Source: JBBREP01 sp963716525
GTDB taxonomy: Bacteria > Actinomycetota > Acidimicrobiia > IMCC26256 > PALSA-610
Length of the DNA stretch: 64,000 nt
Direction of reading: 5' to 3'
Assembly: GCA_963716525.1 (NCBI GenBank)
Contig: OY970315.1
Span: 1-64,000 of the forward strand
The notes under the pieces were generated by a model, which saw nothing but the letters and a program-made list of their open reading frames with translations, did not search any database and was not told the origin of the DNA. A program made the position numbers and the translations under genes. Below, in pieces: positions 1 to 8,127 of this stretch; position 1 is the first letter of the stretch; each line of letters begins with the position of its first letter.

Positions 1-6
1 ACTGAC

Positions 7-23
7 GTTGTCGTTTTCACAAC
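7..23. repeat. 17-bp inverted repeat at left edge of the TA-like cassette
   Basis: The sequence is GTTGT, seven bases, ACAAC. The same arrangement (GTTGT-N7-ACAAC, also 17 bp) lies at 2273-2289 on the other side of the four-gene minus-strand cassette. It may be an operator or a cassette boundary; which one cannot be told from one window. Confidence 0.4.
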
Positions 24-94
24 GTTCGCCCAGGTCGGCCGAAGGGTTCGAGTAGCGACCTCGCTGGTGTCGCCCGGAAGCCGGGGCGCGCGTT

Positions 95-1231
95 CTACTC
101 GCCGCCGTCGAAGCGCGCGAGTTGCTGGTTGCGCAGGTTCTCGGCGAAGTCGCGGCGGTCGAAGCGTTCGGGATCGAACGGGCCGTCGAGCCAACCCGCT
201 CGCTCGTCGTGTTCCGGATGGCTTGGATCGGCGAGGATGTCGACGAGATCCTCGTAGCTGCCGGTACCGCCGCAGTCCTCGGGCGGACACGAGCGCCGGC
301 CGTCCACACACACGGGAATCTCGCCGATGTCCGAAGCCGACACGACCTTCTCAACGACAATCTGGTGACGCCAATGGTCGCCAAAGTCGTACACGTACTC
401 GAACGACACCCCGGCGGCCGCGACACGATCGAGCCTTGCTCGGCGTTCGTCGAGCGGCGGCTCGCCCCAATCCTCTTCCGGATCCGGAACCCCATAACGC
501 CGACCCTCGATCTCGAACTCGTGCAGGTGGTAGTCCCACCATCCGAACGCCGCCTGGATCACGTCATGCACACGGTCGAGCGTGCTGGCACCGTCGATGA
601 GGACACGCCGCCAGATCGCCGGCTTGATCCCCACGAGCGTCACCTTCAATTGGAACACGCTTCCTCGCCTCGCCGAGGTAGGTGCCGGCGTGGCGGTCGG
701 CTCAACACGATGCCCCGGAAATGCAATGACTCTCGCGGGGCTCGAATCAGTGCCGAGCACCGCAGCGAGTTCGCGATCGGGGAACCCGTTGCGCTGCCGC
801 AGCGGACCGAGCGGCATACCCGCCATCCGCACGGAGAGGGCTTCGAAATCGTGCATGCCGTCCCTCCAATGGAACTCGCCATGGAAGGCAAACTCGTTCA
901 TCACGCCGACGATGCTGCGATCGTTCGTGGGAGCCACACCAACGTCACGCATCTCATCGCGCTCCGCCTCGACGACCCTCTCATCGACGCCGTTCGCCCG
1001 CAACACCGACTCGATCGCAGCCGGCACACGGGTCAAGAAGGTTGCCGCCGGAGCGAACTCCATGAACACCGGCAGCAGTGTGCGCGAGTTCACGAGCAAC
1101 GCAACCTGCGGACGCCAGAACAACACCGTGGCGAACCAATCGCCCAGTGCGGTGGTTGATTCGACGTCGCTACTTACGAGCGGAGCCTTCACGCGGTCCC
1201 GCAGTTTCTTGGTGCCCCGGACGATCAACAC
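95..1231 (-). CDS. DUF6933 / plasmid pRiA4b ORF-3-like fusion protein
   Basis: A 378-residue protein read from a GTG start. The N-terminal half opens with a short VRGTKKLRDR segment typical of DUF6933. The C-terminal half, from about residue 195, is a pRiA4b ORF-3 domain with the hallmarks VTLVGIKPAIWRR, a GWWDYHLHEF-type segment and YDFGDHWRH. The biochemical function of both families is unknown; pRiA4b ORF-3 proteins are common on plasmids and transposons. It is the last gene of a minus-strand set, 26 bp after the ribbon-helix-helix gene. A shortened, decayed copy of the same DNA lies at 8416-8899, which shows that the unit has been duplicated. Confidence 0.8.
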   Translation of the reverse strand: MLIVRGTKKLRDRVKAPLVSSDVESTTALGDWFATVLFWRPQVALLVNSRTLLPVFMEFAPAATFLTRVPAAIESVLRANGVDERVVEAERDEMRDVGVAPTNDRSIVGVMNEFAFHGEFHWRDGMHDFEALSVRMAGMPLGPLRQRNGFPDRELAAVLGTDSSPARVIAFPGHRVEPTATPAPTSARRGSVFQLKVTLVGIKPAIWRRVLIDGASTLDRVHDVIQAAFGWWDYHLHEFEIEGRRYGVPDPEEDWGEPPLDERRARLDRVAAAGVSFEYVYDFGDHWRHQIVVEKVVSASDIGEIPVCVDGRRSCPPEDCGGTGSYEDLVDILADPSHPEHDERAGWLDGPFDPERFDRRDFAENLRNQQLARFDGGE

Positions 1232-1257
1232 GACTTGATCCTCGCACTGCCTCTCGA

Positions 1258-1539
1258 TCAGGCGACGTCGAGGAAGCGACGCAACGCCTCGCGGATGACT
1301 TCACTCGCGGTCGTGTGATCAGCCTCGGCGCGCGCTGCGATCGCTGCTCGAAGCTCCGGATCGATTCGCACCGGCACCACGTCGGCCGGCCCAGCACCGA
1401 TCGCGGGCCGGCCGCGTCGACGAGTCTTGAGTGCGTCGACGTCGTAGTCCTTCTCCGCGACTTCGTCGGCGATCGCGTCGACGTCCTCGGTGGACAGGGT
1501 CCGCCCGCTCTTCGTTCGATACGTCTTCGGCTTTGTCAT
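1258..1539 (-). CDS. Ribbon-helix-helix antitoxin-like protein
   Basis: A 93-residue protein. The C-terminal half (VPVRIDPELRAAIAARAEAD followed by TASEVIREALRRFL) is a MetJ/Arc-type ribbon-helix-helix fold used for DNA binding and dimerisation. The N-terminal 45 residues are charged and probably bind a partner toxin. Its ATG overlaps the TGA of the upstream gene by one base, so the two are translationally coupled, the usual layout of a toxin-antitoxin pair with the toxin first. The antitoxin role is inferred from fold and context; no close characterised homologue is recognised. The last codons of this gene are also preserved in the decayed copy near 8.9 kb. Confidence 0.7.
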   Translation of the reverse strand: MTKPKTYRTKSGRTLSTEDVDAIADEVAEKDYDVDALKTRRRGRPAIGAGPADVVPVRIDPELRAAIAARAEADHTTASEVIREALRRFLDVA

Positions 1540-1802
1540 CAGGAATCATCCCTTCCCGGGAGCAGGTCGTAGAACGCCGGCCGTAATCGCATGGCATGGA
1601 TCACGAGTTGCGTTTCGTCAGCGAGGTCGAGCCAGATGATCTCGAGCAGGTTGCCCGCTTCATCAGGACCGATTGCGAGCACGCGCGGCGGATCCGCGTC
1701 GGGCTCGAGGTCAACGACAACGATCGCGTGACCCAGCGCATGTTGGATCGTCGCGTCCGCAACGCCGTGCTTGCGCGCCGAGCGATGCACCTCCACGAGC
1801 AT
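1539..1802 (-). CDS. Small toxin-like protein paired with RHH antitoxin
   Basis: An 87-residue protein read from ATG at 1802 (MLVEVHRSARKHGV). It has the look of small actinobacterial toxins with a BrnT-like beginning: a KHGV motif, a short helical stretch, then strands rich in L/I/V (RVLAIGPDEAGNLLEII, QLVIHAMRLR). The frame is open upstream to 1847, but that extension overlaps the neighbouring HTH gene and lacks family-like sequence, so the internal ATG was chosen. It precedes and overlaps the ribbon-helix-helix gene by one base. Toxin activity, possibly as an RNase, is inferred from layout only. Confidence 0.55.
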   Translation of the reverse strand: MLVEVHRSARKHGVADATIQHALGHAIVVVDLEPDADPPRVLAIGPDEAGNLLEIIWLDLADETQLVIHAMRLRPAFYDLLPGRDDS

Positions 1803-1834
1803 TATCGTAATACAGAATACGAGCGACGCTGCGG

Positions 1835-2260
1835 CTACCGGCTCCATTGGTTCGACCCGACCCGTCGAGTCGCGACGCCCGCGGCCCGAAAGGCGTTCAG
1901 CACCGATCGAGCGCTCACACCGATCCGCTGACCGACCGCGGCCAGCGAGAGGCCCGAGGCGTAGAGGGCCGCGGCATCATCGACATCGATGCGATTTATG
2001 ACGCGGTAACGGACCTCGACGTCCGCCCGCCGCACGTGGGCCGTGACCGTCCGGCGGTCCACACCGAACTCCACCGCGAGCGCGTTGGCCGACTCCCCCG
2101 CGAGGTAACGCCCCACGACCTCCGATCGTTGCGATTCGGTCAAACGGGTCTGTTTCTGACGGAGCGATGGGACGGGTCGATGGGACACCCGATCACGCCC
2201 CAGACCAGAGAGAACGCGCCATAGACGCGCCACGTTGTCGGGGTTGGAGTAACGACCCAT
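1835..2260 (-). CDS. Helix-turn-helix protein with two HTH segments
   Basis: About 141 residues from ATG at 2260, which has a GGAGGT Shine-Dalgarno immediately upstream (2265-2270). The central part (LTESQRSEVVGRYLAGESAN to TVTAHVRRA) is a resolvase/transposase-type helix-turn-helix, and a second one follows (DVDDAAALYASGLSLAAVGQ to SARSVLNAFRAAGV). No catalytic domain is present, so it is either a DNA-binding regulator or a stray recombinase DNA-binding part. It is the first gene of the minus-strand cassette and ends about 30 bp before the toxin-like gene. The inverted repeats at 2273-2295 sit directly upstream of its start, which fits autoregulation. Confidence 0.65.
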   Translation of the reverse strand: MGRYSNPDNVARLWRVLSGLGRDRVSHRPVPSLRQKQTRLTESQRSEVVGRYLAGESANALAVEFGVDRRTVTAHVRRADVEVRYRVINRIDVDDAAALYASGLSLAAVGQRIGVSARSVLNAFRAAGVATRRVGSNQWSR

Positions 2261-2272
2261 GACCTCCACTTT

Positions 2273-2295
2273 GTTGTGATTTGCACAACATTGTG
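2273..2295. promoter_or_regulatory. Candidate operator: three alternating TTGTG/CACAA half-sites
   Basis: GTTGTG-N5-CACAAC (2273-2289) is an inverted repeat. A further TTGTG at 2291-2295 pairs with the same CACAA. The three half-sites lie 13-35 bp upstream of the HTH gene start. The first repeat matches the one at 7-23. Binding by the HTH protein is an inference. Confidence 0.45.
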
Positions 2296-2447
2296 CGATT
2301 GCTGCCCGGTCGCGGCTACCGAGTCGTCAGCGAGAAGGACGTCGAGGAGGCTCGGTATCGCTCGACGACGAGAAAGCCCGAGCGCGACGAGGTCGACCTC
2401 CTTTACCTCATCCTACGGAGCACGGATAGCAAACCCGTGCTACGCGC

Positions 2448-3012
2448 TCAGTCGACGGTGAGTTGCGTATACATGCCTGCGGCATAGTGCCCGGGAAGAT
2501 TGCAGACGAGTTCGTAGCGGCCGGGGCGGAGTGTCACGGTGACCCAACTCGACGTGCCGGGCGCGATGCCGTCGCCTGTGCCCGCGGCGCATGTGTTCGA
2601 GGCCTCGCCGAGGCTGCCGGTCTCGTCGACCGTGCCGTCGCTCTGAATGCTCCGCGTGCCCACGATCTGATTCTTGCTGAGCGGCAGGATGAGGAACTCG
2701 TGATCGACTGAGCCGGCGTTGGTCGCGACGAAAGACACAGGACCGGCGGCGACGCTGCTCGGTGATGCAGTGAGGCGCATCATGCCGCCGCCCATCATGC
2801 CGCTACTCCCACCCATTCTCCCGGCGTTCATCAGCGATACGTTCACCGCGGTCCCCGGAAGGTTCGGGACTGTGCGATGTGGCGCCCGACCGAGGCCCTG
2901 CAAATCGACCGCCGCGGTCGCGGCCACGCGTCGCGGCAATGGCGAGCGTCGATGCAGCTGCGAGGAGCACCACGACAACGGCGCTGATGATGACGACGGT
3001 ACGGGTGCGCAT
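2448..3012 (-). CDS. Secreted cupredoxin-like copper protein (frame broken)
   Basis: The gene reads from ATG at 3012: MRTRTVVIISAVVVVLLAAA is a signal or membrane anchor. The reading frame then shifts by one base between about 2850 and 2890 into a frame that carries the mature domain: AVNVSLMNAGRM, a Met/Gly-rich stretch (SSGMMGGGMM) and a plastocyanin-like end. In that end VDHEFLIL supplies His, and YELVCNLPGHYAAGMYTQL supplies Cys-x4-His-x4-Met, the type I copper ligands. Such proteins carry or buffer copper outside the membrane. The start overlaps closely with the SHOCT gene upstream. Both halves are well conserved, so the shift may be a sequence error. Confidence 0.7.
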
Positions 3013-3013
3013 G

Positions 3014-3256
3014 TCACTTCGATCGCAGCAGCTCACGCCGGTGCTGGTACTCATCGGCGTCGATCTCGCCGCGCGCAAACCGCTCGTCGAGGATCCGTTC
3101 CGCGTCGTTCGCCGGCGGTATTGCCGACGGCGCCGGGTGGTGACTGGCGCGTACCGCATACACGATCAACGCGACCACGGAACCCCAGAAGACGACCATG
3201 ATCAACGCCATCGCGATCCAGGCCCCGGGGCCCCAGCCTCTGTCATGCCAATACAT
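3014..3256 (-). CDS. SHOCT-domain small membrane protein
   Basis: An 80-residue protein. Residues 12-34 form one hydrophobic segment (AWIAMALIMVVFWGSVVALI), and the C-terminal end (ERILDERFARGEIDADEYQH) is a textbook SHOCT motif, a short helical tail found on many small membrane proteins. SHOCT proteins of this shape often travel with copper and heavy-metal resistance genes, and here the next gene encodes a cupredoxin whose ATG lies one base past this stop codon. The specific function is unknown. Confidence 0.8.
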   Translation of the reverse strand: MYWHDRGWGPGAWIAMALIMVVFWGSVVALIVYAVRASHHPAPSAIPPANDAERILDERFARGEIDADEYQHRRELLRSK

Positions 3257-3352
3257 CGCGCGACCTCCTCTTCCAAGCGTGGTGATTGCGCGCCGATGCC
3301 GCCAGGGCCGAAGGTCACGGCGCGACCCCGAGGACGTCGCTGACGCGACGAC

Positions 3353-3730
3353 CTAGGCGTCGAGGCGTGCGAGCGCGGCGCGAAGCTTCGCAGCCGCCTC
3401 GTCGGCGAGTGACGCAAACCGTGGGTCGTCCATGAGCGCGCGCGGGTCGATCACACTGACCCGAGTGCCGCCCTCAGCCGCCTCCAGCACGACGTTGCAG
3501 GGCAACACGAGCGCGACCGAAGCGTCGAGCTCGAGTGCCCGGTGCGCGAACGTCGGATTGCACGCACCGAGGATCACGAGCGGCGATCGTTCGACACCAA
3601 GCTTGGCCTTCAAGGTCGCGGCGACATCGATCTCGGTGAGGACACCGAACCCCTCAGCGGCAAGCGCCTCGCGCACGCCCGCGTCTACTTCCGCCAGCGA
3701 ACGGTTCACAGTGATCTCAAAAGAATTCAT
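3353..3730 (-). CDS. DUF302 family protein
   Basis: A 125-residue protein matching DUF302 across its length: a VNRSLAEVDAGVREAL opening helix, EGFGVLTEIDV, LGACNPTFAHRAL with a conserved Cys, and VALVLPCNVVLEA with a second Cys. DUF302 proteins are small alpha/beta proteins that frequently neighbour thiosulfate, rhodanese and persulfide genes. A role in sulfur or redox handling is therefore suggested here, but the activity is not known. It sits between the SHOCT/cupredoxin pair and the rhodanese genes on the same strand, with short intergenic gaps of 43-96 bp. Confidence 0.8.
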   Translation of the reverse strand: MNSFEITVNRSLAEVDAGVREALAAEGFGVLTEIDVAATLKAKLGVERSPLVILGACNPTFAHRALELDASVALVLPCNVVLEAAEGGTRVSVIDPRALMDDPRFASLADEAAAKLRAALARLDA

Positions 3731-3773
3731 GTTGTGTCTCCGTTCTTGCTGCGCGCGCGTCGGCTGACGAACC

Positions 3774-4103
3774 TCAGCCGCGCGTGATTGGGAGTTGGCA
3801 CGCTGTCCAGGCGGTCATTCCGCCGGTGACGTTGTGGGCGTCGATGCCGGCGTCAAGGAGGACGCGAGCAGCGCGCTCCGATCGACGGCCTGATTGGCAG
3901 ATGACGTAGATCGTGCCGGCTGCGGGGAGTGTGGCCGGGTCGAGTTGACCAAGGGGTTCGTGGTGGGCTGTCGGGGCGTGGCCGGCGGCCCACTCTGATG
4001 GCTCGCGAACGTCGAGGAGCAGCACACCGTGGGGACGGTTGTGCGCGGTTGTGACGTCGACGGTCGGGATCGGCGCGGTCTTGGAGCGAGAGAACAGGCT
4101 CAC
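3774..4103 (-). CDS. Single-domain rhodanese-like sulfurtransferase
   Basis: A 109-residue protein from a GTG start whose first bases overlap the TGA of the upstream gene (4100-4103), so the two are translationally coupled. It is a single rhodanese domain: LLLDVREPSEWAAGHAP, then the active-site loop VICQSGRRSERAA with the catalytic Cys at about residue 69, and the closing NVTGGMTAW motif. It would pass sulfane sulfur between thiols and acceptors in the cytoplasm. The frame remains open further upstream, but that stretch is arginine-rich shadow sequence. Confidence 0.85.
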   Translation of the reverse strand: MSLFSRSKTAPIPTVDVTTAHNRPHGVLLLDVREPSEWAAGHAPTAHHEPLGQLDPATLPAAGTIYVICQSGRRSERAARVLLDAGIDAHNVTGGMTAWTACQLPITRG

Positions 4104-4858
4104 TGGATCGTCACCTCGTGATTCGTGGGGGCCGACGGTGGTGTGCAGGTGGCGGCATAGCCGCCATAGACGTCGGCAACAGTTGCGAAGCTGCGGGATC
4201 GCAGGAGCGACGCAGCAGTGGCGGACCGGTAGCCGCCGGCGCAGTACACGACGGTCGGTCGGGCGGGATCGAGCTCGCCGAGCCGGTCGAGCAGGTTCGG
4301 CAGCGGCAAGTTGATCGAGCCCTCGATCGCGCCAGCAACGCATTCGTTGGGGTTGCGGACGTCGACAATTTGCAGGTCGGACGCGGAATCTCGCCATTCG
4401 TCGAGTTCGGCGGCGGTGACCCTGTGCGCCTGTTGGGCGAGTTCGGGGTTGTCGATGAGTATTTGGTTGATGTCGTTGAGCGCGCCGACAACGTTGTCGA
4501 ATCCGATGCGCGCCAGCCGGATGCGGGCTTCGTCTTCGCGTCCTGGTTCGGTGATGAGTACCACTGCTTGGCCGGGACGGAGGATGTCGCCGGCGTATTC
4601 GGCGAAGCGACCGTCGAGGCCGACATTGACCGAGCCGCGCAGATGACCTGAGGCAAACAGCTCTGCGGGGCGCCCGTCGACGAGGACGGCGCCGTCGTTC
4701 TGGAGTCGGCGGGCTTCGTCGAGGTCGACGCGCCGAGTTTCGCTGTGGTCGTCGAGCAGTTCACGGTCGCGGCGGTTGGAGTCGGCGGCGAACGCGAAGT
4801 ACAGCGGTGCGACCGATTGGCCTTGAGTGACGGCGTCGACGAACGCTGCTTCGGTCAT
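4100..4858 (-). pseudogene. 3' part of MBL-fold persulfide dioxygenase-rhodanese, separated by IS630
   Basis: This 252-codon segment begins MTEAAFVDAVTQGQ and carries two rhodanese domains. The first (VDLDEARRLQ, LVDGRPAELFASGHLRG) lacks a clear catalytic Cys; the second (LQIVDVRNPNECVAGAIEGS) has the active loop VVYCAGGYRSATAA. In the intact family these follow an N-terminal metallo-beta-lactamase domain that oxidises glutathione-type or low-molecular-weight persulfide. Here that domain lies at 5991-6629, beyond the insertion sequence. Joining the flanks with one TA removed reads TNYAL-AP-MTEAAF in one frame. The segment could still be translated on its own as a rhodanese from the ATG at 4858. 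Confidence 0.85.
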
Positions 4859-4866
4859 CGGGGCTA

Positions 4867-5990
4867 GTAGATGCTCGTGTTAATCACAGTGATGTGGTTT
4901 GATGCGTGCATGCGGTTACCTCGTTTGAAGGTCGCGGCGAGAGATCGCCGGGAGCTGGAGTCGTGGGTTCGGTCGCGCACGATCGATCACCGATATGCGC
5001 AGCGGGCACGGATCGTGTTGCTCGCGGCGTCGGGCGAGTCGAATCGGGCGATCGCCGGCGCGGTGGGCATGCATTACAACCAGGTTGGTGTGTGGCGGTC
5101 GCTGCTTCGCCGAGTTCGGTGTTGATGGCCTCTTCGATGAGGAGCGGCCGGGCCGGCCGCCGGTCTATACCCACGACGACGTGATCCGGCTCGTGTCGTT
5201 GATCACCGAGACCCCGCCTGATGGCGCGACGCGCTGGACGATGGAGGCACTCGCGGAGCGGATGCACGACTATGACTGTGCGATCTCGGCGTCGCAGGTG
5301 TGGCGGATCTGCCAGGCGCTGGACCTCAAGCCGTGGCAGACCCAGTCGTGGATGACCAGCCACGATCCCGACTTCTGGGAGAAGTCCGCCGATGTGTGCG
5401 CCCTGTATCTGAACCCGCCCGAAAACGTGGTGGTGTGGTCGGTGGACGAGAAGAGCCAGATCCAGGCCAAGTCGCGGGTGCGCCCCACGAAGCCGGCCCG
5501 GCCGGGCACGCCAACCCGACGCGACTACGGCTACCAGCGTCACGGCACCGTCGTGTTGTTCGCCGCGCTCGATGTGCACGAGGGCGACGTCATGGGCTGG
5601 GTGACCGACAGCACCCGCTCCGAGAACTTCGTCGAGTTCCTCGAAGACCTCGTCGCCTACACGCCCAAAGACCTCGAGCTGCATTGCATCGTCGACAACC
5701 TCTCCGCCCACGGCACCCCGCACGTCGAAGCGTTCCTCGACAAGCACCACAACGTGTTCCTGCACAACACACCCACGCACGCGTCCTGGCTCAACCAGGT
5801 CGAGCTCTTCTTCTCGATCATCGAACGCAGACTCCTACGCCACGGCGAATTCACCAGCCGCGACGAACTCGCTGACCGCATCATCGCGTTCATCAAGGAC
5901 TACAACCGCCGAGCCCAACCATTCCGCTGGACCTACGACGGCCGCCCACTCAAGATCGCGTAACTCACAATGACTTACGCGCGAGACCAC
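4867..5990 (+). mobile_element. IS630-family insertion sequence, 1,124 bp
   Basis: The element is bounded by a duplicated TA (4865-4866 and 5991-5992), the target duplication typical of IS630/Tc1-mariner elements. Its ends form imperfect terminal inverted repeats: the left end begins GTAGATGCTCGTGTTAATCA, and the right end read inward begins GTGGTCTCGCGCGTAAGTCA. It carries one transposase gene on the plus strand. It has landed inside the persulfide dioxygenase-rhodanese gene and opposes it. The coding part looks fresh, with DDE-family residues kept, but contains a frame break near 5100. Confidence 0.9.
4910..5963 (+). CDS. IS630-family transposase (frame break near 5100)
   Basis: Translation from ATG at 4910 gives a helix-turn-helix N-terminus (RAIAGAVGMHYNQVGVWRS), then runs out of frame at about 5097-5107. 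A +1 frame continues with RCFAEFGVDGLFDEERPGRP and the DDE catalytic core: VVWSVDEKSQIQA (first Asp), ELHCIVDNLSAHGTP (second Asp) and THASWLNQVELFFSIIE (Glu). The C-terminus is intact. Some IS630 relatives use programmed frameshifting, but no clear slippery run is visible here, so a disabling mutation or a base error is equally possible. Confidence 0.85.
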
Positions 5991-6629
5991 TAGCGCGTAG
6001 TTCGTGCGTCGTTGCTCGCCGATCGTGGACTGCGACGCGGTCGAGAGGTTCTTGCCGCACGCCGACCCCGCGCCGTGCGCCGGGTAGATACGGGTCGCGT
6101 CGGGGAGGCTGAGCAGTTGGTCGTGGATCGATCGGTAGAGACGCCGGGCGAGATCGTCGGCGGTCCAACCAACGGACGTCAGCAGGTCGGGTCGGCCGAC
6201 GTCACCGATGAAGAGAGTGTCGCCGGTCAACACTCCCCAGGGTTGCGGATCGTCGGCGTGTTCCCACACGACGACGGAAATCGATTCCGGGGTGTGGCCG
6301 GGCGTGTGGCGTATTTCGAGGGTGACGTCGCCCAACGAGAGGCGCTGGCCGTCGGCCATCGGTTCGATGGGGAACTCGGCGTTCGCTTGGTCACCGTAGG
6401 AGATGACCGCGCCGGTCGCTTGGGCGAGTTCGAGGTGACCCGAGAGGAAGTCGGCGTGGAAGTGCGTCTCGAGCACGCGCTCGATACGAAGGCCGAGGCG
6501 TTCGGCGTCGGCGATGTACCGCGAGACGTCACGCTGCGGATCAACCACAACCGCGCGGCCCGTGGTCTCGTCGCCGATCAAGTAGCTGAACAACGACAAG
6601 CACCCGAGTTCGTACTGTTGGAAGATCAT
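5991..6629 (-). pseudogene. 5' part of MBL-fold persulfide dioxygenase-rhodanese, cut by IS630
   Basis: From ATG at 6629 the segment reads MIFQQYELGCLSLFSYLIGD and contains the metallo-beta-lactamase core: THFHADFLSGHLELA (the HxHxD metal site), RHTPGHTPES, LTGDTLFIGDVGRPDL (bridging Asp) and YPAHGAGSACG (last His). This is the ETHE1/BlhA-type arrangement. Coding continues to YAL at 5991 and then runs into the insertion sequence, giving an artefactual tail. The gene starts 33 bp after the CstR-like regulator gene on the same strand, so both were presumably transcribed from the promoter near 6.98 kb. Confidence 0.85.
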
Positions 6630-6661
6630 CGCCGGCACCTCCGGGCAACGTGGTTCGAGCA

Positions 6662-6964
6662 TCAAGCGAGCTTGAGGAACATCTTCTGAACGTCGGCGAT
6701 GTCGTAACCGGCGGCCGCAGATCGCTTCGGATCCTCGACGCACCACGTGAGTCCGGCGGAAACGAGTAGGAATCCGACCTGTGCGAGCGCTTTGTTCGCA
6801 GCCGCGATCTGGGTGACGACCTCCCGGCAGTCGCGACCATCTGCAACCATCTGTTGGACGCCCCGTACCTGGCCTTCCACCTTGCGGAGCCGGCGCTGGA
6901 CATCAGCGATCGTGGACGCATCGAACTCAATCCCTGCCGATTTCTGCACACGTGTGTTCGTCAT
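6662..6964 (-). CDS. CsoR-family regulator, CstR-like (persulfide sensing)
   Basis: A 100-residue all-helical protein. The family core is VQRRLRKVEGQVRGVQQMV, Cys46 in DGRDCREV and Cys75 in GLTWCVED. In copper-sensing CsoR a His lies four residues before the second Cys; here that position (residue 71) is Gly, so the copper site is incomplete while the dithiol pair is kept, as in CstR-type sensors of reactive sulfur. The ATG at 6964 faces two G/C palindromes of the CsoR operator type, and the next gene downstream encodes a persulfide dioxygenase. Repression relieved by persulfide is inferred from this. Confidence 0.85.
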   Translation of the reverse strand: MTNTRVQKSAGIEFDASTIADVQRRLRKVEGQVRGVQQMVADGRDCREVVTQIAAANKALAQVGFLLVSAGLTWCVEDPKRSAAAGYDIADVQKMFLKLA

Positions 6965-6981
6965 AACGGCCACTATAGCAA

Positions 6982-7017
6982 TACCCCCGGGGGTACACCA
7001 TTGTACCCCCGGGGGTA
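6982..7017. promoter_or_regulatory. Two CsoR/CstR-type operator palindromes in a divergent promoter
   Basis: Two perfect 14-bp palindromes TACCCCCGGGGGTA occupy 6982-6995 and 7004-7017, 22 bp apart centre to centre. They fill the gap between the regulator gene (minus strand) and the TauE-like gene (plus strand, start 7030). This is the recognised G/C-tract operator form of the CsoR family, so one regulator probably controls both directions. Confidence 0.85.
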
Positions 7018-7029
7018 TATGCTGGACGG

Positions 7030-7784
7030 GTGGACTTCGTCGAGTACGTGCTCGCCGGCCTTGGCGTCGGGCTCGTGTTCGGCATGTTCGGCGCCGGTGG
7101 CTCCGCGTTCGCCACACCGGTACTAGCGGTGCTCGGCGTGCCAGGTCTCCTGGCGGTCGCATCGCCCCTACCGGCAATGGTGCCCGCCAGGTTCGCCGGC
7201 GCGCGACGGTTCCTGCGCGCCGGGAACCTCGACCGGCGCGTCGCCCGCCTCGCCGTGTTCGGCGGCGTTCCCGGCACGATCCTCGGCGCGCTCGGCGTCG
7301 CGACTCGTCGGCGGCGACCGACTGCTCGTCCTGTCGGGCCTGCTGCTGTTCGGCATTGGCGTGCGCCTCGTACTTCCGGGCCGGTGCGGCGCGGCGCGCC
7401 GCCGATCGGCGCGACAGCACGTCGACCGTGCTCGGTTGGTCGTTTGCCGTCGGCGCGCTGACCGGCCTGCTCGCCAATGGCGGGGGGTTTCTTCTCGTGC
7501 CGGTCTTCGTCCTCGTGCTCGGCATGACCGCGATCGAAGCGGCGGGCACCTCCATGGTCGTCGTAGGCGTCCTGACGATCCCCACCCTCGCAACCCACTG
7601 GGCGCTCGGCCACATCGATTGGACCGTCGCGGCCGGATTCGCCATCGGACTCATCCCGGCCTCGATGCTCGGCGCCCGCCTCGCGCAACACCTGCCCGCC
7701 GCGCGAGCCCGCACAGCATTCGGCGTGATGCTCGTCGCGTTCTCGACGTGGTTCCTCTACCGCCAACTCTCCTGGCTCCAATGA
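7030..7784 (+). CDS. TauE/SafE-family sulfite or anion exporter (frame broken)
   Basis: From GTG at 7030 the protein begins DFVEYVLAGLGVGLVFGMFG with a GAGGSAFATPVL motif, the first TauE/SafE repeat. The frame shifts near 7305 (LSGLLLFGIGVRLVLPGR lies in the second frame) and again near 7385, after which the second repeat (TGLLANGGGFLLVPVFVLVL) and the last helices run to TGA at 7784. About 250 residues over 7-8 membrane segments is normal for the family. It probably exports sulfite, thiosulfate or a related product of persulfide oxidation. Both breaks leave conserved sequence on each side, which suggests base errors. Confidence 0.75.
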
Positions 7785-7788
7785 CTTG

Positions 7789-7802
7789 TACCCCTGGGGG
7801 TA
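7789..7802. promoter_or_regulatory. Third CsoR/CstR-type operator
   Basis: TACCCCTGGGGGTA, one base off the two palindromes at 6982-7017. It lies 5 bp after the exporter stop codon and 80 bp before the DUF2892 gene, so that gene likely belongs to the same regulon. Confidence 0.75.
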
Positions 7803-7881
7803 TGACCTTCGGCCCTAGCCATCGCGTCCTCAGGGCCGTACCGTCGAATCAACGAACAACGACAAAACGAAGGAGCCCGAG

Positions 7882-8097
7882 ATGCACAAGAACATGGGCG
7901 ACACCGACCGCAAGGTCAGAGGCGTAGCCGCGGCCTTGCTGCTGTTGGCGGCGTGGGCCCTTGGATTCGGCACGATCGGCGGCGTCGTTGCGATCGTGTT
8001 GGCGATTGTGATGGCCACCACCGCGTCCATTGGGTTCTGCCCGCTGTACATGCCGTTCCACATCACGACAGATCACCGGCCGTCCCACGCTCGCTGA
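7882..8097 (+). CDS. DUF2892 (YgaP-type) small membrane protein
   Basis: A 71-residue protein beginning MHKNMGDTDRKVRGVAAALL, the family signature (N-term MGxxDRxxR), followed by two membrane helices and the closing GFCPLYMPFHI motif with a conserved Cys. A GAAGGAG Shine-Dalgarno lies about 8 bp upstream. In many bacteria this domain is fused to or next to rhodanese (as in YgaP), and its members are induced with persulfide genes. Here it follows a CstR-type operator. Its exact role is not known. Confidence 0.85.
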   Translation: MHKNMGDTDRKVRGVAAALLLLAAWALGFGTIGGVVAIVLAIVMATTASIGFCPLYMPFHITTDHRPSHAR

Positions 8098-8127
8098 CAT
8101 CACAAACCTGCACACACGAGGAGGCCC

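Noticed and set aside
5085..5115. Programmed frameshift in the IS630 transposase
   Set aside because: The break lies in GTCGCTGCTTCGCC without an A/T-rich slippery heptamer or obvious downstream hairpin, so mutation or base error is more likely.
4884..5780. A 298-codon minus-strand open frame across the IS630 transposase
   Set aside because: Antisense of the transposase core; no recognisable protein motif.
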